A stretch of DNA of 64,000 nt, from the NCBI GenBank assembly GCA_016871275.1, contig VFZG01000008.1, positions 1 through 64,000 of the forward strand, given 5' to 3'. This document shows positions 8,961-16,349 of this stretch, in pieces (positions within the stretch are counted from its first letter, which is position 1; each line of letters starts with the position of its first letter). A program made the translations under genes and the position numbers. Source of the DNA: Acidimicrobiia bacterium. GTDB taxonomy: Bacteria > Acidobacteriota > Vicinamibacteria > Vicinamibacterales > UBA2999. The notes under the pieces are model-generated. The model ran no database searches and had not been told where the DNA came from. It saw only the letters and a program-made list of their open reading frames with translations.

Positions 8961-9551
8961 TTACGTCCCTTCTTCAGCTCGAATGCGTTGCACCTGCCGC
9001 GCCAGCTCGGTCCGGCCGCGGTTGATGCGTGATTTCACGGTGCCTTCCGGCAGGTTCAACTGGTCGGCAATCTCCTGGTAGGAGAGCTCCTGGATGTCGC
9101 GCTTGACCACCGCCTCGCGCAGCGTCGGCGGCAGCTCCGCCATGGCCTTGCGCAGCAGACCCACGCGATCGCGCTGTTCGAGCGCCTGGTAGGCGCTCTG
9201 GCCGCCGGCCGCGTACATCAGCTCACCGGCGTCGACGTCGCGATCGATTGTCTCGCGCTCCTTCCGGACGCTGCGGTAGTGGTCGATGCACAGGTTGCGG
9301 CTGACGCTGACCAGCCAGGTCTGGAAGTTGGCGCGGCGATCGAACGTGTGCAGCGACTTGAAGATCTTCAGCAAGATGTCCTGGGTGAGGTCCTCGGCCT
9401 CGTCGTGGCGGCCGGTGAACTTGTAGGCGATGTTGAACATCTTGCGGCGGTGCTGCCGCACGATGTCCTCCCACGCGGTCTGATCGCCGCCCAGGCAACG
9501 CTGGATCAGGGCATCGGTCGCATCGGTGGTAACGGACGAAGGGTCGAACAT
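8961..9551 (-). CDS. ECF-type RNA polymerase sigma factor
   Basis: 196 residues. Sigma-70 region 2 (WEDIVRQHRRKMFNIAYKFTG, DLTQDILLKIFKSLHTFD, NFQTWLVSVSRNLCIDHYR) and region 4 (LPPTLREAVVKRDIQELSYQEIADQL, PEGTVKSRINRGRTEL) are complete; region 3 is absent as in ECF factors. The ORF track extends it far into lysA on the other strand, which is shadow. Starts at 9551 or 9572 are possible; I prefer 9551 because a TATGAT hexamer (9573-9568) would overlap the 9572 ATG. No membrane anti-sigma gene follows; instead it leads a run with STAS, radical SAM, DUF1028 and DUF2723 genes, the likely regulon or at least operon. Confidence 0.9.
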   Translation of the reverse strand: MFDPSSVTTDATDALIQRCLGGDQTAWEDIVRQHRRKMFNIAYKFTGRHDEAEDLTQDILLKIFKSLHTFDRRANFQTWLVSVSRNLCIDHYRSVRKERETIDRDVDAGELMYAAGGQSAYQALEQRDRVGLLRKAMAELPPTLREAVVKRDIQELSYQEIADQLNLPEGTVKSRINRGRTELARQVQRIRAEEGT

Positions 9552-9596
9552 GTCTGGTGAAACCGGAATCATACCATTCGGGACACGATAGAATTG

Positions 9597-10841
9597 ATGG
9601 CCGTGCCGCCCAGTCCCCCGGCCTCCGCCGATCTCCGTACCGCCCAGTTGAGCGACATTGCCGCGGCCGCCGGCACGCCGTGCTACGTCTACGACGCCGG
9701 CGCCATTCGCGCCGCCTACCGCACGCTCGATGCGGCGTTCGACGGCTATCCCCACGCCATTCACTACGCCCTCAAGGCCAACTCGTCGCTGGCCATCGTG
9801 CGTCTCCTGCAGGCGCTCGGCAGCCACGCCGATGCCAATTCGCCTGGTGAAATCGACGTCGCGCTGCGCTGCGGGTTTCGACCGGCGCAGATCGTCTTCA
9901 CCGGCGTCGGCAAGAGCGCCGCCGAGATCGATCGCGCGGTCGCGCTCGGGCTGCTGGCCATCAATGTCGAATCGCCCGGTGAGCTCGAGCGGATCGATCA
10001 GCGCGCCATCGCCCAGGGTGTGCGCGCGGCGGTGGCGCTGCGCGTCAATCCCGACATCGACGCCAGGAGCCACCCGCACATCTCGACCGGACTGAAGTCG
10101 AACAAGTTCGGCGTGCCCATCGAGGAAGCGCCGGCGCTGTTCCGCGAGATGGCGTCGCGCCGCGGGTTGCGGCCGGTCGGCGCGCACGTGCACATCGGCT
10201 CGCAGATCACCACGCTCGAGCCGCTCGGCCACGCCGCGGCAGCGGTCGTGGCGCTGGCGCGCGAGCTGCGCGCTGACGGCATCGAGCTGCAGCATCTCGA
10301 CATGGGCGGCGGGCTCGGCATTTCCTACGATGGCAGCGCCGTCGTGAATCCGGCGGAGTACGTGCGCGCGCTGGTGGCCGCCACGCGCGGCAGCGCCCTC
10401 ACGGTCGCCATCGAGCCGGGACGCGTGCTGGCTGGACCGGCCGGCGTGCTGCTGGCGCGGGTGGTCGACGTCAAACAGTTTCCGGGCGCCAAGCGGTTCG
10501 TCGTGCTCGATGCCGGCATGACGGAATTGATGCGGCCGGCGCTCTACAACGCCTATCACCGCATTGAACCGTTGTGCCGGCGAGACGGCGCGGAGGTCCC
10601 GACGGACATCGTGGGTCCGATTTGCGAGAGCACCGACGCCTACGCTCGTGACCGCCACTTTCCGCCGGTGGACGTCGGCGATCTCGTGGTGGTCCGCGAC
10701 GTCGGCGCCTACGGCGCGGTGATGGGGCACACCTACCTGCGGCGGCCGCTGCCTCCCGAGGTGCTGGTCGACGGCTCGGCGTGGCGCATCATCCGCCGCC
10801 GTCAAACGCTCGACGAACTGCTCGCATTGGAATCGGAATGA
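9597..10841 (+). CDS. lysA: Diaminopimelate decarboxylase
   Basis: 414 residues from the ATG at 9597 (TTG at 9594 and GTG at 9603 are alternatives). It is a fold-III PLP enzyme converting meso-diaminopimelate to L-lysine in the cytoplasm. Seen: the PLP lysine in HYALKANSSLAI, the ADANSPGEID and FTGVGKSAAEID strands, HVHIGSQI, the Gly-rich LDMGGGLGI phosphate loop, EPGRVLAGPAG, and GPICESTD with the active-site Cys from the second subunit. Length fits the family. It is divergent from the sigma factor gene with only 45 bp between, and overlaps tmk by ATGA, so the pair is coupled. Confidence 0.95.
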   Translation: MAVPPSPPASADLRTAQLSDIAAAAGTPCYVYDAGAIRAAYRTLDAAFDGYPHAIHYALKANSSLAIVRLLQALGSHADANSPGEIDVALRCGFRPAQIVFTGVGKSAAEIDRAVALGLLAINVESPGELERIDQRAIAQGVRAAVALRVNPDIDARSHPHISTGLKSNKFGVPIEEAPALFREMASRRGLRPVGAHVHIGSQITTLEPLGHAAAAVVALARELRADGIELQHLDMGGGLGISYDGSAVVNPAEYVRALVAATRGSALTVAIEPGRVLAGPAGVLLARVVDVKQFPGAKRFVVLDAGMTELMRPALYNAYHRIEPLCRRDGAEVPTDIVGPICESTDAYARDRHFPPVDVGDLVVVRDVGAYGAVMGHTYLRRPLPPEVLVDGSAWRIIRRRQTLDELLALESE

Positions 10842-11467
10842 CCGGCAGTCCATCAGGCCATCAGGCCATCGGGCCATCGGGCCATCTCATTGCATTCGAG
10901 GGACTCGATCAAAGCGGAAAGCAGACGCAGGCGGAACGATTGCTCGCAGCGTTTCGCGCCGCCGGGCGCAACGCGGAATTCCTGACCTTCCCTGCATACA
11001 CCACGGCGCTCGGCCAGGAGATCGAGCGCGCGTTGCGGGGCGAGCGGCACTACCAGCCTGACACGCTGCAACTGATCTACATTGCCAATCGCTTCGAGTT
11101 TCGCGAGCGCATGCAGGCACGGCTCGCCGCCGGGACCATGGTGGTGTGCGACCGGTATCTGGCGTCGAGCATCGCCTATGGCGAAGCGCAGGGCGTCGAC
11201 CCGCAGTGGCTGACCGACATTCAGCAGGCCTTGCCGCAGCCGTCGCTGACGCTGTTGATGGACATGTCGCCGTCGGTGTCGCTGACGCGCAAGCAGGCCG
11301 ACCGCGACAAATTCGAACGCGACATGCCGCTGCTGGAGCGGGTTCGTGACAGCTACCGCCGGCAGGCCGAAGCGCCACACTGGGCTCGCATCGACGCGGA
11401 ACAGGACAAGGACGCGGTGTCGAGGGCCGTGATCAGCGCTGTTCGATCACGACTCGGGCTGTTGTAG
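10838..11467 (+). CDS. tmk: Thymidylate kinase with repeat-encoded N-terminal extension
   Basis: 209 residues. Phosphorylates dTMP to dTDP. The P-loop is FEGLDQSGKQTQ, followed by the dTMP-binding DR motif in VVCDRYLASSIAYG and the LID region (SLTRKQADRDKFERD). The ATG at 10838 overlaps the lysA stop. Between this start and the P-loop lie about 16 residues (TGSPSGHQAIGPSGH) coded by a degenerate tandem repeat of GGCCATC(A/G)GG units; TMKs normally begin only a few residues before the P-loop strand. No alternative start lies between repeat and P-loop except rare codons, so the repeat is probably translated. Confidence 0.93.
   Translation: MTGSPSGHQAIGPSGHLIAFEGLDQSGKQTQAERLLAAFRAAGRNAEFLTFPAYTTALGQEIERALRGERHYQPDTLQLIYIANRFEFRERMQARLAAGTMVVCDRYLASSIAYGEAQGVDPQWLTDIQQALPQPSLTLLMDMSPSVSLTRKQADRDKFERDMPLLERVRDSYRRQAEAPHWARIDAEQDKDAVSRAVISAVRSRLGLL
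10850..10887 (+). repeat. In-gene tandem repeat, unit (GGCCATCAGG/GGCCATCGGG)
   Basis: CCATCAGGCCATCAGGCCATCGGGCCATCGGGCCATC: about four 9-nt units at the 5' end of tmk, in frame. A relative in the 24.6 kb intergenic gap carries the same GGCCATCGGGCCGTCAGG words. Confidence 0.85.
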
Positions 11468-11513
11468 CCTCGCGAGATCGCCAGCCCGGAGGCGGCGGCC
11501 GGGGCCACCCATG

Positions 11514-12163
11514 TCACTGTCGATTCACGACCCGCGCGGCGGTGATCGCCCTCACTTCCTTCACCCCCGAATGTTTCAGCACCCTGGCGCACGCGTCGAG
11601 CGTCGCGCCCGTCGTGGCCACGTCGTCGACGAGGATGGCGATCAGGGATCGGGGATCAGGAATCGGGGAGCGCGGATCAGGGGCAAATTCGAACGCGTGC
11701 CTGACGTTGGCCTGCCGCAGTTCCCTGGGCAGGTCAATCTGCGGCTTCGTGAACACGACGCGCTTGACCAGCCGTGCGACCGGCAGGCCCAATGTGCCGG
11801 CCAGGTCCTCGGCCTGGTTGAAGCCGCGCTCGAATTCGCGCCGCGGGTGAAGGGGCACCGGCACCACCACGTCGGCGCCCTCCAGCAGCGCCTCGGCGGT
11901 TGACCGCATCAACGCTCCCAGCGGCGGAGCGATCGAGCGCCGGCGCTCGTACTTGAGCGCGTGGATGATCTCCTTCATGCGCCCCTCATAGCGATCGACC
12001 GCGCAGGACCAGTCGACGCCGTCGCCGCGACGCCGATCGATCAGCCGCCGCGCGAGGCGCAGGTGCGCCCAGCAGTCGTCGCAGACGGCGCCGTTCAGCG
12101 GATGGCGCAGCCGCCGCCGGCAACCGGCACACGGCGGCTCGAAGACGGTCGAGAGAAGAACAT
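11514..12163 (-). CDS. comF: ComF-family phosphoribosyltransferase-like protein, 5' frame disturbed
   Basis: An N-terminal double zinc ribbon (CAGCRRRLRHPLNGAVCDDCW) and C-terminal type I phosphoribosyltransferase domain (YEGRMKEIIHALKYERRR, DVVVPVPLHPRREFERGFNQAE, PRPP loop ILVDDVATTGATLDAC) identify ComF/GntX. ComF proteins aid DNA uptake in competence; the biochemical role is unclear. A GATC-repeat adds APDPRSPIPDPRSL just before the PRPP loop. The domain frame has no ATG/GTG/TTG near its start. The ATG at 12163, overlapping the rsfS stop as TGATG, is one base out of frame, so a one-base deletion just after the start is likely (real or assembly). dprA, another uptake gene, is 4 kb away. 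Confidence 0.75.
11639..11683 (-). repeat. GATC-type tandem repeat inside comF
   Basis: ATCAGGGATCGGGGATCAGGAATCGGGGAGCGCGGATCAGGGG on the plus strand; translated in frame as a PDPRSPIPDPRSL insert in ComF. One of four dispersed copies (16245, 22189, 57589). Confidence 0.85.
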
Positions 12164-12564
12164 CAAGCGATGTCCGGATACTCGATCCGGGAGGCGCTGC
12201 CCCACAGGCGATCGAGTCCGTAGAAGTCGCGGGCGTGCTTCGAGAAGATGTGGACGACGAAATCGAAGTAGTCGAGCAGGATCCACTCGGCGCGCGCGTA
12301 GCCTTCCACCAGCGACGGACGCTGCTTGTGACCCTCGAGAACCTCTTCGACTGCGTCGGCAATGGCCTGCACCTGCCGCGGATTCGACGCCGAGCAAATC
12401 ACGAAGTAGTCGGTGAAGGCGCCGGCCTTCTTCAGGTCGAGCACCACCACGCCGGTGGCTTTCCGGTCCTGCGCCGCATCAATCGCGGCCTGCACCGCGT
12501 TCGGCACCTTGGGTGAAGTCTTCGTCTTCTTGACGGGTTTCCGCTGGCTCGTGGTCTTTGCCAT
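12163..12564 (-). CDS. rsfS: Ribosome silencing factor RsfS
   Basis: 133 residues. RsfS (Iojap) binds uL14 and blocks subunit joining when nutrients are short. Family landmarks: VVVLDLKKAGAFTDYFVIC, SNPRQVQAIADAVEEVL, EGYARAEWILLDYFDFVVHIF and ARDFYGLDRLWG. A basic Lys/Thr-rich tail of about 20 residues precedes the domain. Starts 9 bp after nadD, its usual neighbour, in the rplU-rpmA-obgE-nadD-rsfS unit. Its stop overlaps the putative comF start. Confidence 0.94.
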   Translation of the reverse strand: MAKTTSQRKPVKKTKTSPKVPNAVQAAIDAAQDRKATGVVVLDLKKAGAFTDYFVICSASNPRQVQAIADAVEEVLEGHKQRPSLVEGYARAEWILLDYFDFVVHIFSKHARDFYGLDRLWGSASRIEYPDIA

Positions 12565-12573
12565 GCAAGTTGC

Positions 12574-13236
12574 TTACCGATAGAGGCGGTGCGTCCGGAT
12601 GTAGCGCTCGACGGCATCCGGCACCAGGCCGGAGAGGCGTTCTCCGGCACGAACACGACGGCGAATTTCGGTGGAGGAGACGTCGGGGGTGTGGGCTTCG
12701 ACGACAATCACGCGTGTTTGAGCGGTTGACGGGCGGCTGAAGGCCGACGGCACTCGTGCACGCACTGAGTCTAACGTGATTCCGGGCCGGGAGACGACGA
12801 CGAAGTTGGCGAGGTCCAGGACGGCGGGGTAGCGTGACCACGTGGCAATTTCCGCAAACGCATCGGCGCCGGCAATGAAGAAAAGCTGCGTACCCTTCGA
12901 CTGGCGCAGCCCCTCGCTTCGCGATCCGCTCCGCTCGCTCAGGGCAGGCCCCCATGCCTCGCCCAATTCGAGCAGCGTGTCGTAGGTATACGACAGACCC
13001 TCGCGGTCGATCTCGACGCGCGATGCGGACCAGCCGGGGTTCGACGTCGCGGCCAGCTGGGCCATCTTAAAGCGATCTTCGGCGCTGGCGGTGGTGGGAT
13101 CGGCGCGGTGGGGCGGGATGCGGGATGGGACCAGCACCAGGTTGTGCAGCGCCAGCGCCCGCTGTGCCGCGTCGGCCGCGGCGATGTGGCCGAGATGAAT
13201 CGGATCGAACGTGCCGCCCAGTACGCCGAGTGTCAT
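12574..13236 (-). CDS. nadD: Nicotinate-nucleotide adenylyltransferase with repeat-derived insert
   Basis: 220 residues from the ATG at 13236 (overlapping the obgE stop as ATGA); the longer ORF is spurious. Makes deamido-NAD from nicotinate mononucleotide and ATP. Seen: LGVLGGTFDPIHLGH nucleotidyltransferase motif with HxGH-type histidines, VPSRIPPHR, EDRFKMAQLA, GLSYTYDTLLEL, LFFIAGADAF, and SSTEIRRRVRAG near the end. Between TYDTLLELGEAW and LFFIAGADAF there is an extra ~17-residue stretch (ALSERSGSRSEGLRQSKG) coded by a GC-rich repeat-like sequence. In most NadDs this loop is only a few residues. Confidence 0.93.
   Translation of the reverse strand: MTLGVLGGTFDPIHLGHIAAADAAQRALALHNLVLVPSRIPPHRADPTTASAEDRFKMAQLAATSNPGWSASRVEIDREGLSYTYDTLLELGEAWGPALSERSGSRSEGLRQSKGTQLFFIAGADAFAEIATWSRYPAVLDLANFVVVSRPGITLDSVRARVPSAFSRPSTAQTRVIVVEAHTPDVSSTEIRRRVRAGERLSGLVPDAVERYIRTHRLYR
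12893..12950 (-). repeat. CCTGAGCGAGCGGAGCG-type repeat inside nadD
   Basis: On the minus strand: CCTGCCCTGAGCGAGCGGAGCGG...AAGCGAGGGGCTGCGCCAGTCGAAGGGT. It resembles the CTTCGACT...CGCTCGCTCAGGGC repeats that are common in environmental high-GC genomes (recalled, not searched). It is in frame and adds about 17 residues to NadD. Confidence 0.6.
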
Positions 13237-14375
13237 TGCCGGCGCTTCTTGCTCGCCTTGCCCGAGCGCAGAGGGGGCATCAGCGCCGGGTTGTAATCTC
13301 CCGGCAGCGCGCGTGCTTCTTCCTCTTCGTCCCCGAGCTCGACCGCCTCGAGCTCGGCTGCACGCGCCTTGGCGATGATCGGCCACGCCGCCTCGATCAG
13401 GTCCCTCGTGCCCTCGCCCGTCACCGCCGAGATCCTGAAGAACCTGAGCTTCAGCTTCGTCGCGCGCTTCTCGAGGGCGGTGACGCGCGTGGGGTCGTCA
13501 ATCGCGTCGATCTTGTTGGCCGCCACGAGCTGCGGCTTCTCCAGCATCTCGGGGTTGAACAGTTCCAGCTCGCGCAGAATGATGTCGAAGTCTTCGACCG
13601 GAGCGCGCCCGGACGCGCCCGATACGTCGACCAGGTGTATCAACACCTTCGTGCGCTCGACGTGGCGGAGAAACTGATGGCCCAGGCCATGCCCTTCGTG
13701 GGCGCCCTCGATCAGGCCCGGGACGTCCGCCACCACGAAGCTGCGATCGCCGCTCAACGCCACCACGCCGAGATTCGGCGTGAGCGTCGTGAACGGGTAG
13801 TCGGCAATCTTCGGCCTGGCCGCCGAGATGACCGAGATGAGCGTCGACTTGCCGGCGTTGGGGAAGCCCACCAGGCCGACGTCCGCGAGTAGTTTCAGCG
13901 TGAGATGCAGGTCGAATTCCTCGCCCGGTTCTCCCGGCTGCACCTTGCGCGGCGCGCGATTCGTGGAGGTGGCAAAGTGCGCGTTGCCCAGCCCGCCGCG
14001 GCCGCCCCTGGCCAGCAGCACGCGCTGTCCGACCGTGGTGAGGTCTGCGACTTCGATCAGCCCGCCGGTCTCGGGATCCCTCTTGTGGATCAGCGTGCCC
14101 ACCGGCACCGGGATCTCGAGGTCCTTGCCGGCGCGCCCGGTCCGCAGCGCCCCGGCGCCGTTGCCGCCGCGCTGGGCCTTGTAGTCGGGATTGAACTGGA
14201 AGTGCACGAGCGTGTTGCGATGCGGATCGGCGACCGCGTACACGGAACCGCCGCCGCCGCCGTTACCGCCGTCGGGCCCGCCGCGCGGGACGAACTTCTC
14301 ACGGCGGAAACTCAGGGAGCCGCTGCCGCCGTGTCCGGATTGAACGTGAATGTCGACTTCGTCGACGAATTGCAT
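13233..14375 (-). CDS. obgE: Obg-family ribosome assembly GTPase
   Basis: 380 residues. N-terminal Gly-rich Obg fold (FVDEVDIHVQSGHGGSG, GPDGGNGGGGGSVY, RAGKDLEIPVPVGT) to about residue 158, then the G domain: G1 GFPNAGKSTLI, G2/switch YPFTTLTPN, G3 DVPGLIEGAHEG, G4 NKID. ObgE acts in late 50S assembly and growth control. The C-terminal tail is acidic then basic and lacks a TGS-like domain. It lies 73 bp after rpmA, across an inverted repeat, in the standard L21-L27-Obg order. Confidence 0.96.
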   Translation of the reverse strand: MQFVDEVDIHVQSGHGGSGSLSFRREKFVPRGGPDGGNGGGGGSVYAVADPHRNTLVHFQFNPDYKAQRGGNGAGALRTGRAGKDLEIPVPVGTLIHKRDPETGGLIEVADLTTVGQRVLLARGGRGGLGNAHFATSTNRAPRKVQPGEPGEEFDLHLTLKLLADVGLVGFPNAGKSTLISVISAARPKIADYPFTTLTPNLGVVALSGDRSFVVADVPGLIEGAHEGHGLGHQFLRHVERTKVLIHLVDVSGASGRAPVEDFDIILRELELFNPEMLEKPQLVAANKIDAIDDPTRVTALEKRATKLKLRFFRISAVTGEGTRDLIEAAWPIIAKARAAELEAVELGDEEEEARALPGDYNPALMPPLRSGKASKKRRQ

Positions 14376-14379
14376 GGGG

Positions 14380-14446
14380 ACTGGTTGCTAGCTGCTGGTT
14401 GTCGGTGGCCAGGTAGGAGACCGCACCCTGCCAACCAGCCACCAGC
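14380..14446 (-). repeat. Intergenic inverted repeat between rpmA and obgE
   Basis: CTGGTTGCTAGCTGCTGGTTG pairs imperfectly with CCAACCAGCCACCAGCC. This is the same style as other gaps in the window: degenerate repeated words arranged as a hairpin. It could attenuate obgE relative to the ribosomal protein genes. Confidence 0.5.
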
Positions 14447-14448
14447 CA

Positions 14449-14706
14449 CTACTCAACAGGAAGAATCGAAATGCGGCGTCCGCGCGAGCCGTGATCTTCG
14501 AACTTCACCTTGCCCGCGACCTTGGCAAACAGCGTGTCGTCCTTGCCGAGACCGACGTTGAGGCCCGGCAGGTACTTGCGACCGCGCTGGCGCACGAGAA
14601 TCGATCCGCCGGTCACGAGGTTGCCTTCAAAGCGCTTGACGCCGAGGCGCTGCGAGTTGCTGTCGCGTCCGTTGCGCGACGATCCCTGTCCTTTTTTTGT
14701 TGCCAT
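14449..14706 (-). CDS. rpmA: 50S ribosomal protein L27 (bL27)
   Basis: 85 residues with the standard bL27 pattern: basic N-terminus ([19 protein letters not shown]), [22 protein letters not shown] and [14 protein letters not shown]. The N-terminal tail reaches the peptidyl-transferase centre. Starts 3 bp after rplU. Confidence 0.97.
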   Translation of the reverse strand: MATKKGQGSSRNGRDSNSQRLGVKRFEGNLVTGGSILVRQRGRKYLPGLNVGLGKDDTLFAKVAGKVKFEDHGSRGRRISILPVE

Positions 14707-14709
14707 TGC

Positions 14710-15027
14710 TTACACCTGAATGTCGGTGATGCGGACGCGCGTGAACTGGGAGCGGTGCCCCTTGGTCCGACGGTACTGCTTGCGCCGCTTCTTCTTGAAC
14801 ACGCGAATCTTCTTGGTCTTGTCCAGTTCGCCGATCACGCCCAGCACTTTGGCGCCGGCCACGAACGGGGTGCCCGCCGTGACGTCGCCGTTGTCGTTGC
14901 TGACGAGCAGGACCTGGTCGAACGACACCTTGCCGCCCGATTCGCCGGCCCTGTGGCCGTCAATCGCGATGACGGCGCCCGGCTCGACGCGGAACTGGCG
15001 GCCTGAGGTCTGAATGATTGCAAACAC
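14710..15027 (-). CDS. rplU: 50S ribosomal protein L21 (bL21)
   Basis: 105 residues: MFAIIQTSGRQFRVEPGAVI at the start, KKRRKQYRRTKGHRSQFTRVRITDI near the end, as in bL21. First gene of rplU-rpmA-obgE-nadD-rsfS-comF. A GGGGAG Shine-Dalgarno sequence lies just upstream; the 73-bp gap to the upstream lipoprotein gene should hold the promoter. Confidence 0.97.
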   Translation of the reverse strand: MFAIIQTSGRQFRVEPGAVIAIDGHRAGESGGKVSFDQVLLVSNDNGDVTAGTPFVAGAKVLGVIGELDKTKKIRVFKKKRRKQYRRTKGHRSQFTRVRITDIQV

Positions 15028-15074
15028 GTGGAAATCTCCCCAGTTAAAGAACTCTCAAGGATAGCACGGGGCAG

Positions 15075-15105
15075 GCCTATTGGCCTATTGGCTTACTGGC
15101 CTACC
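15075..15105. repeat. Short tandem repeat, unit (GGCCTATT)
   Basis: GGCCTATTGGCCTATTGGCTTACTGGCCTACC between rplU and the lipoprotein gene: four degenerate 8-nt units, the same class of gap filler as elsewhere with a different word. Confidence 0.7.
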
Positions 15106-15898
15106 GCAAGAGCGTGCGGGTTCCCTTTATCTTCTGTGCGCTCAACGTGTTAAGGAACGCCGGCAGGAGGCGGTCCATCAGCTCGAAGTACGAGGAGAGA
15201 GCCGGGGTCTGCTGGGTGGCGTTGTAGAGAATCTCTTCACGGAACGTCTCAGTGTGGAGGGTCTCGCCGGTCCGCCCGTCAATGAAGATGAACGTCGGGC
15301 GCAGGACGAACCCCTTGCGTTCCATATAGGTCCGGACCGGCACCACCATGCGGCGGCCGAACGAGTCGTACGACTCCTGCTCGCGCTGCACGAAGCCCGA
15401 TCGCTGCTGCGGGGCGAACAGCACCGCGCCGGTGACGATCAGCGGCTGCTGGTACTCCTCACCGATGCGCTTCCAATAGGCGACGTTGGCAAACACGTGC
15501 TGATACTGCTCGAGGTCTTTTTCGTCGTTGATGACGACCTTTGCGGGATCCTGCGGCGCCGGCGCGGCCTGCTGATCGGGCACGGGCGGCGCATCGTCGT
15601 CGCCCGAGGCCCGCTTGGCGACTTCCAGGAGCGGCAATGTGTCGGCGTCGACCACCCGCATGAGGCCTTTGTTGCGCAATTGGCTTCGCAGCAGCCGCAC
15701 CGTCTCCATGTTGGCGTCGACATCTTCATTTTCCCCGGCGATGAAGCCGGCGATGAAGATGCGCTGGAACGCCGAAGTGTCCAGCTTGGGCTGGATCGGC
15801 GTCTCGATCGGAATCTCGGTGTAGCTGCTGCACGCCGCAAGCCATGCGACGAGCATCAGGGTGAGACTAGCGCCCGTCTTTCTGAGCCACGCGGTCAT
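15101..15898 (-). CDS. Predicted lipoprotein of unknown function
   Basis: 265 residues from the ATG at 15898, which lies inside the end of the TPR gene. A lipoprotein signal peptide ends LVAWLAAC. The mature protein has RIFIAGFIAGENEDVDANMETVRLLRSQLRNKGLM, a low-complexity Asp/Pro/Ala stretch (about 100-120), and a GEEYQQPLIVTGAVLFAPQQRSG plus FIFIDGRTGETLHTETFREE region. The first part resembles periplasmic proteins that compute a stress- or synthesis-related value from paired strands, but I do not recognise a named family. The 32-nt overlap with the TPR gene suggests a joint role. Confidence 0.8.
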   Translation of the reverse strand: MTAWLRKTGASLTLMLVAWLAACSSYTEIPIETPIQPKLDTSAFQRIFIAGFIAGENEDVDANMETVRLLRSQLRNKGLMRVVDADTLPLLEVAKRASGDDDAPPVPDQQAAPAPQDPAKVVINDEKDLEQYQHVFANVAYWKRIGEEYQQPLIVTGAVLFAPQQRSGFVQREQESYDSFGRRMVVPVRTYMERKGFVLRPTFIFIDGRTGETLHTETFREEILYNATQQTPALSSYFELMDRLLPAFLNTLSAQKIKGTRTLLR

Positions 15899-16223
15899 TG
15901 ATTTCCTTGAACAGGTCGTAGTTCTGCCGGACGAGCGCGTTGCCGGGGTCGAGCGCGAGCGCCTTGTCGTACGCCGCGCGGGCCTTCGCCAACTGACCCT
16001 CGTGCTCGTAGGCGACAGCGAGGTTGTTGAACGCTGCGGCGTAGGTGGGATCGATCTGGGCGGCGCGCTCCCAGCGATAGATCGCCTCTTTCCACAGACC
16101 ACGCTGCGCCACCTGGATGCCGAACTCGACTTGTTCCTTGGCCTGCCCTCGCGCATCGGCCCAGGCTGAGGGGGCCGACGCCAGGGCCAGGAACAGTGCG
16201 AGCGCCAGATGGCGGGAAGTCAC
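15867..16223 (-). CDS. Small secreted TPR protein
   Basis: 118 residues starting with GTG at 16223; signal peptide to SAWA-DA. Two to three TPR units: EAIYRWERAAQIDPTYAAAFNNLAVAYEHEG and KARAAYDKALALDPGNALVRQNYDLF. It probably works as a periplasmic scaffold with the lipoprotein whose start it overlaps. A TATAGT hexamer (16244-16239) 15 nt upstream and a TAGGAAA Shine-Dalgarno-like stretch support this start. Confidence 0.85.
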   Translation of the reverse strand: MTSRHLALALFLALASAPSAWADARGQAKEQVEFGIQVAQRGLWKEAIYRWERAAQIDPTYAAAFNNLAVAYEHEGQLAKARAAYDKALALDPGNALVRQNYDLFKEINDRVAQKDGR

Positions 16224-16244
16224 GGGTTTCCTACACCCACTATA

Positions 16245-16307
16245 GATCGGGGATCAGGGATCGGGGATCAGGGAAATTCGCCCCTAATTCCTAATCCCGA
16301 TCCCTGT
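16245..16307. repeat. GATC-type tandem repeat with inverted partner
   Basis: GATCGGGGATCAGGGATCGGGGATCAGGGA followed by an inverted relative (CCTAATCCCGATCCCTG); CAGGGATCGGG pairs with CCCGATCCCTG. It fills the gap between the divergent TPR and dprA genes. Confidence 0.85.
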
Positions 16308-16349
16308 TATCCTCATCCTGGTCAGGGGCAGCTTGCCGAGGTTCTGGCA

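Noticed and set aside
9589-9594. TAGAAT as the lysA promoter
   Set aside because: It ends only 2 nt before the lysA ATG, so transcription would begin inside the gene unless the start is the GTG at 9603; not counted among short-leader promoters.
9552-10877. N-terminal extension of the minus-strand sigma factor ORF
   Set aside because: It runs antisense through lysA, has no homology pattern, and the sigma domain needs only the part after 9551.
16245-16307. CRISPR-like repeat array
   Set aside because: Units are 7-9 nt, degenerate and without spacers; no cas genes. Tandem/inverted repeat instead.
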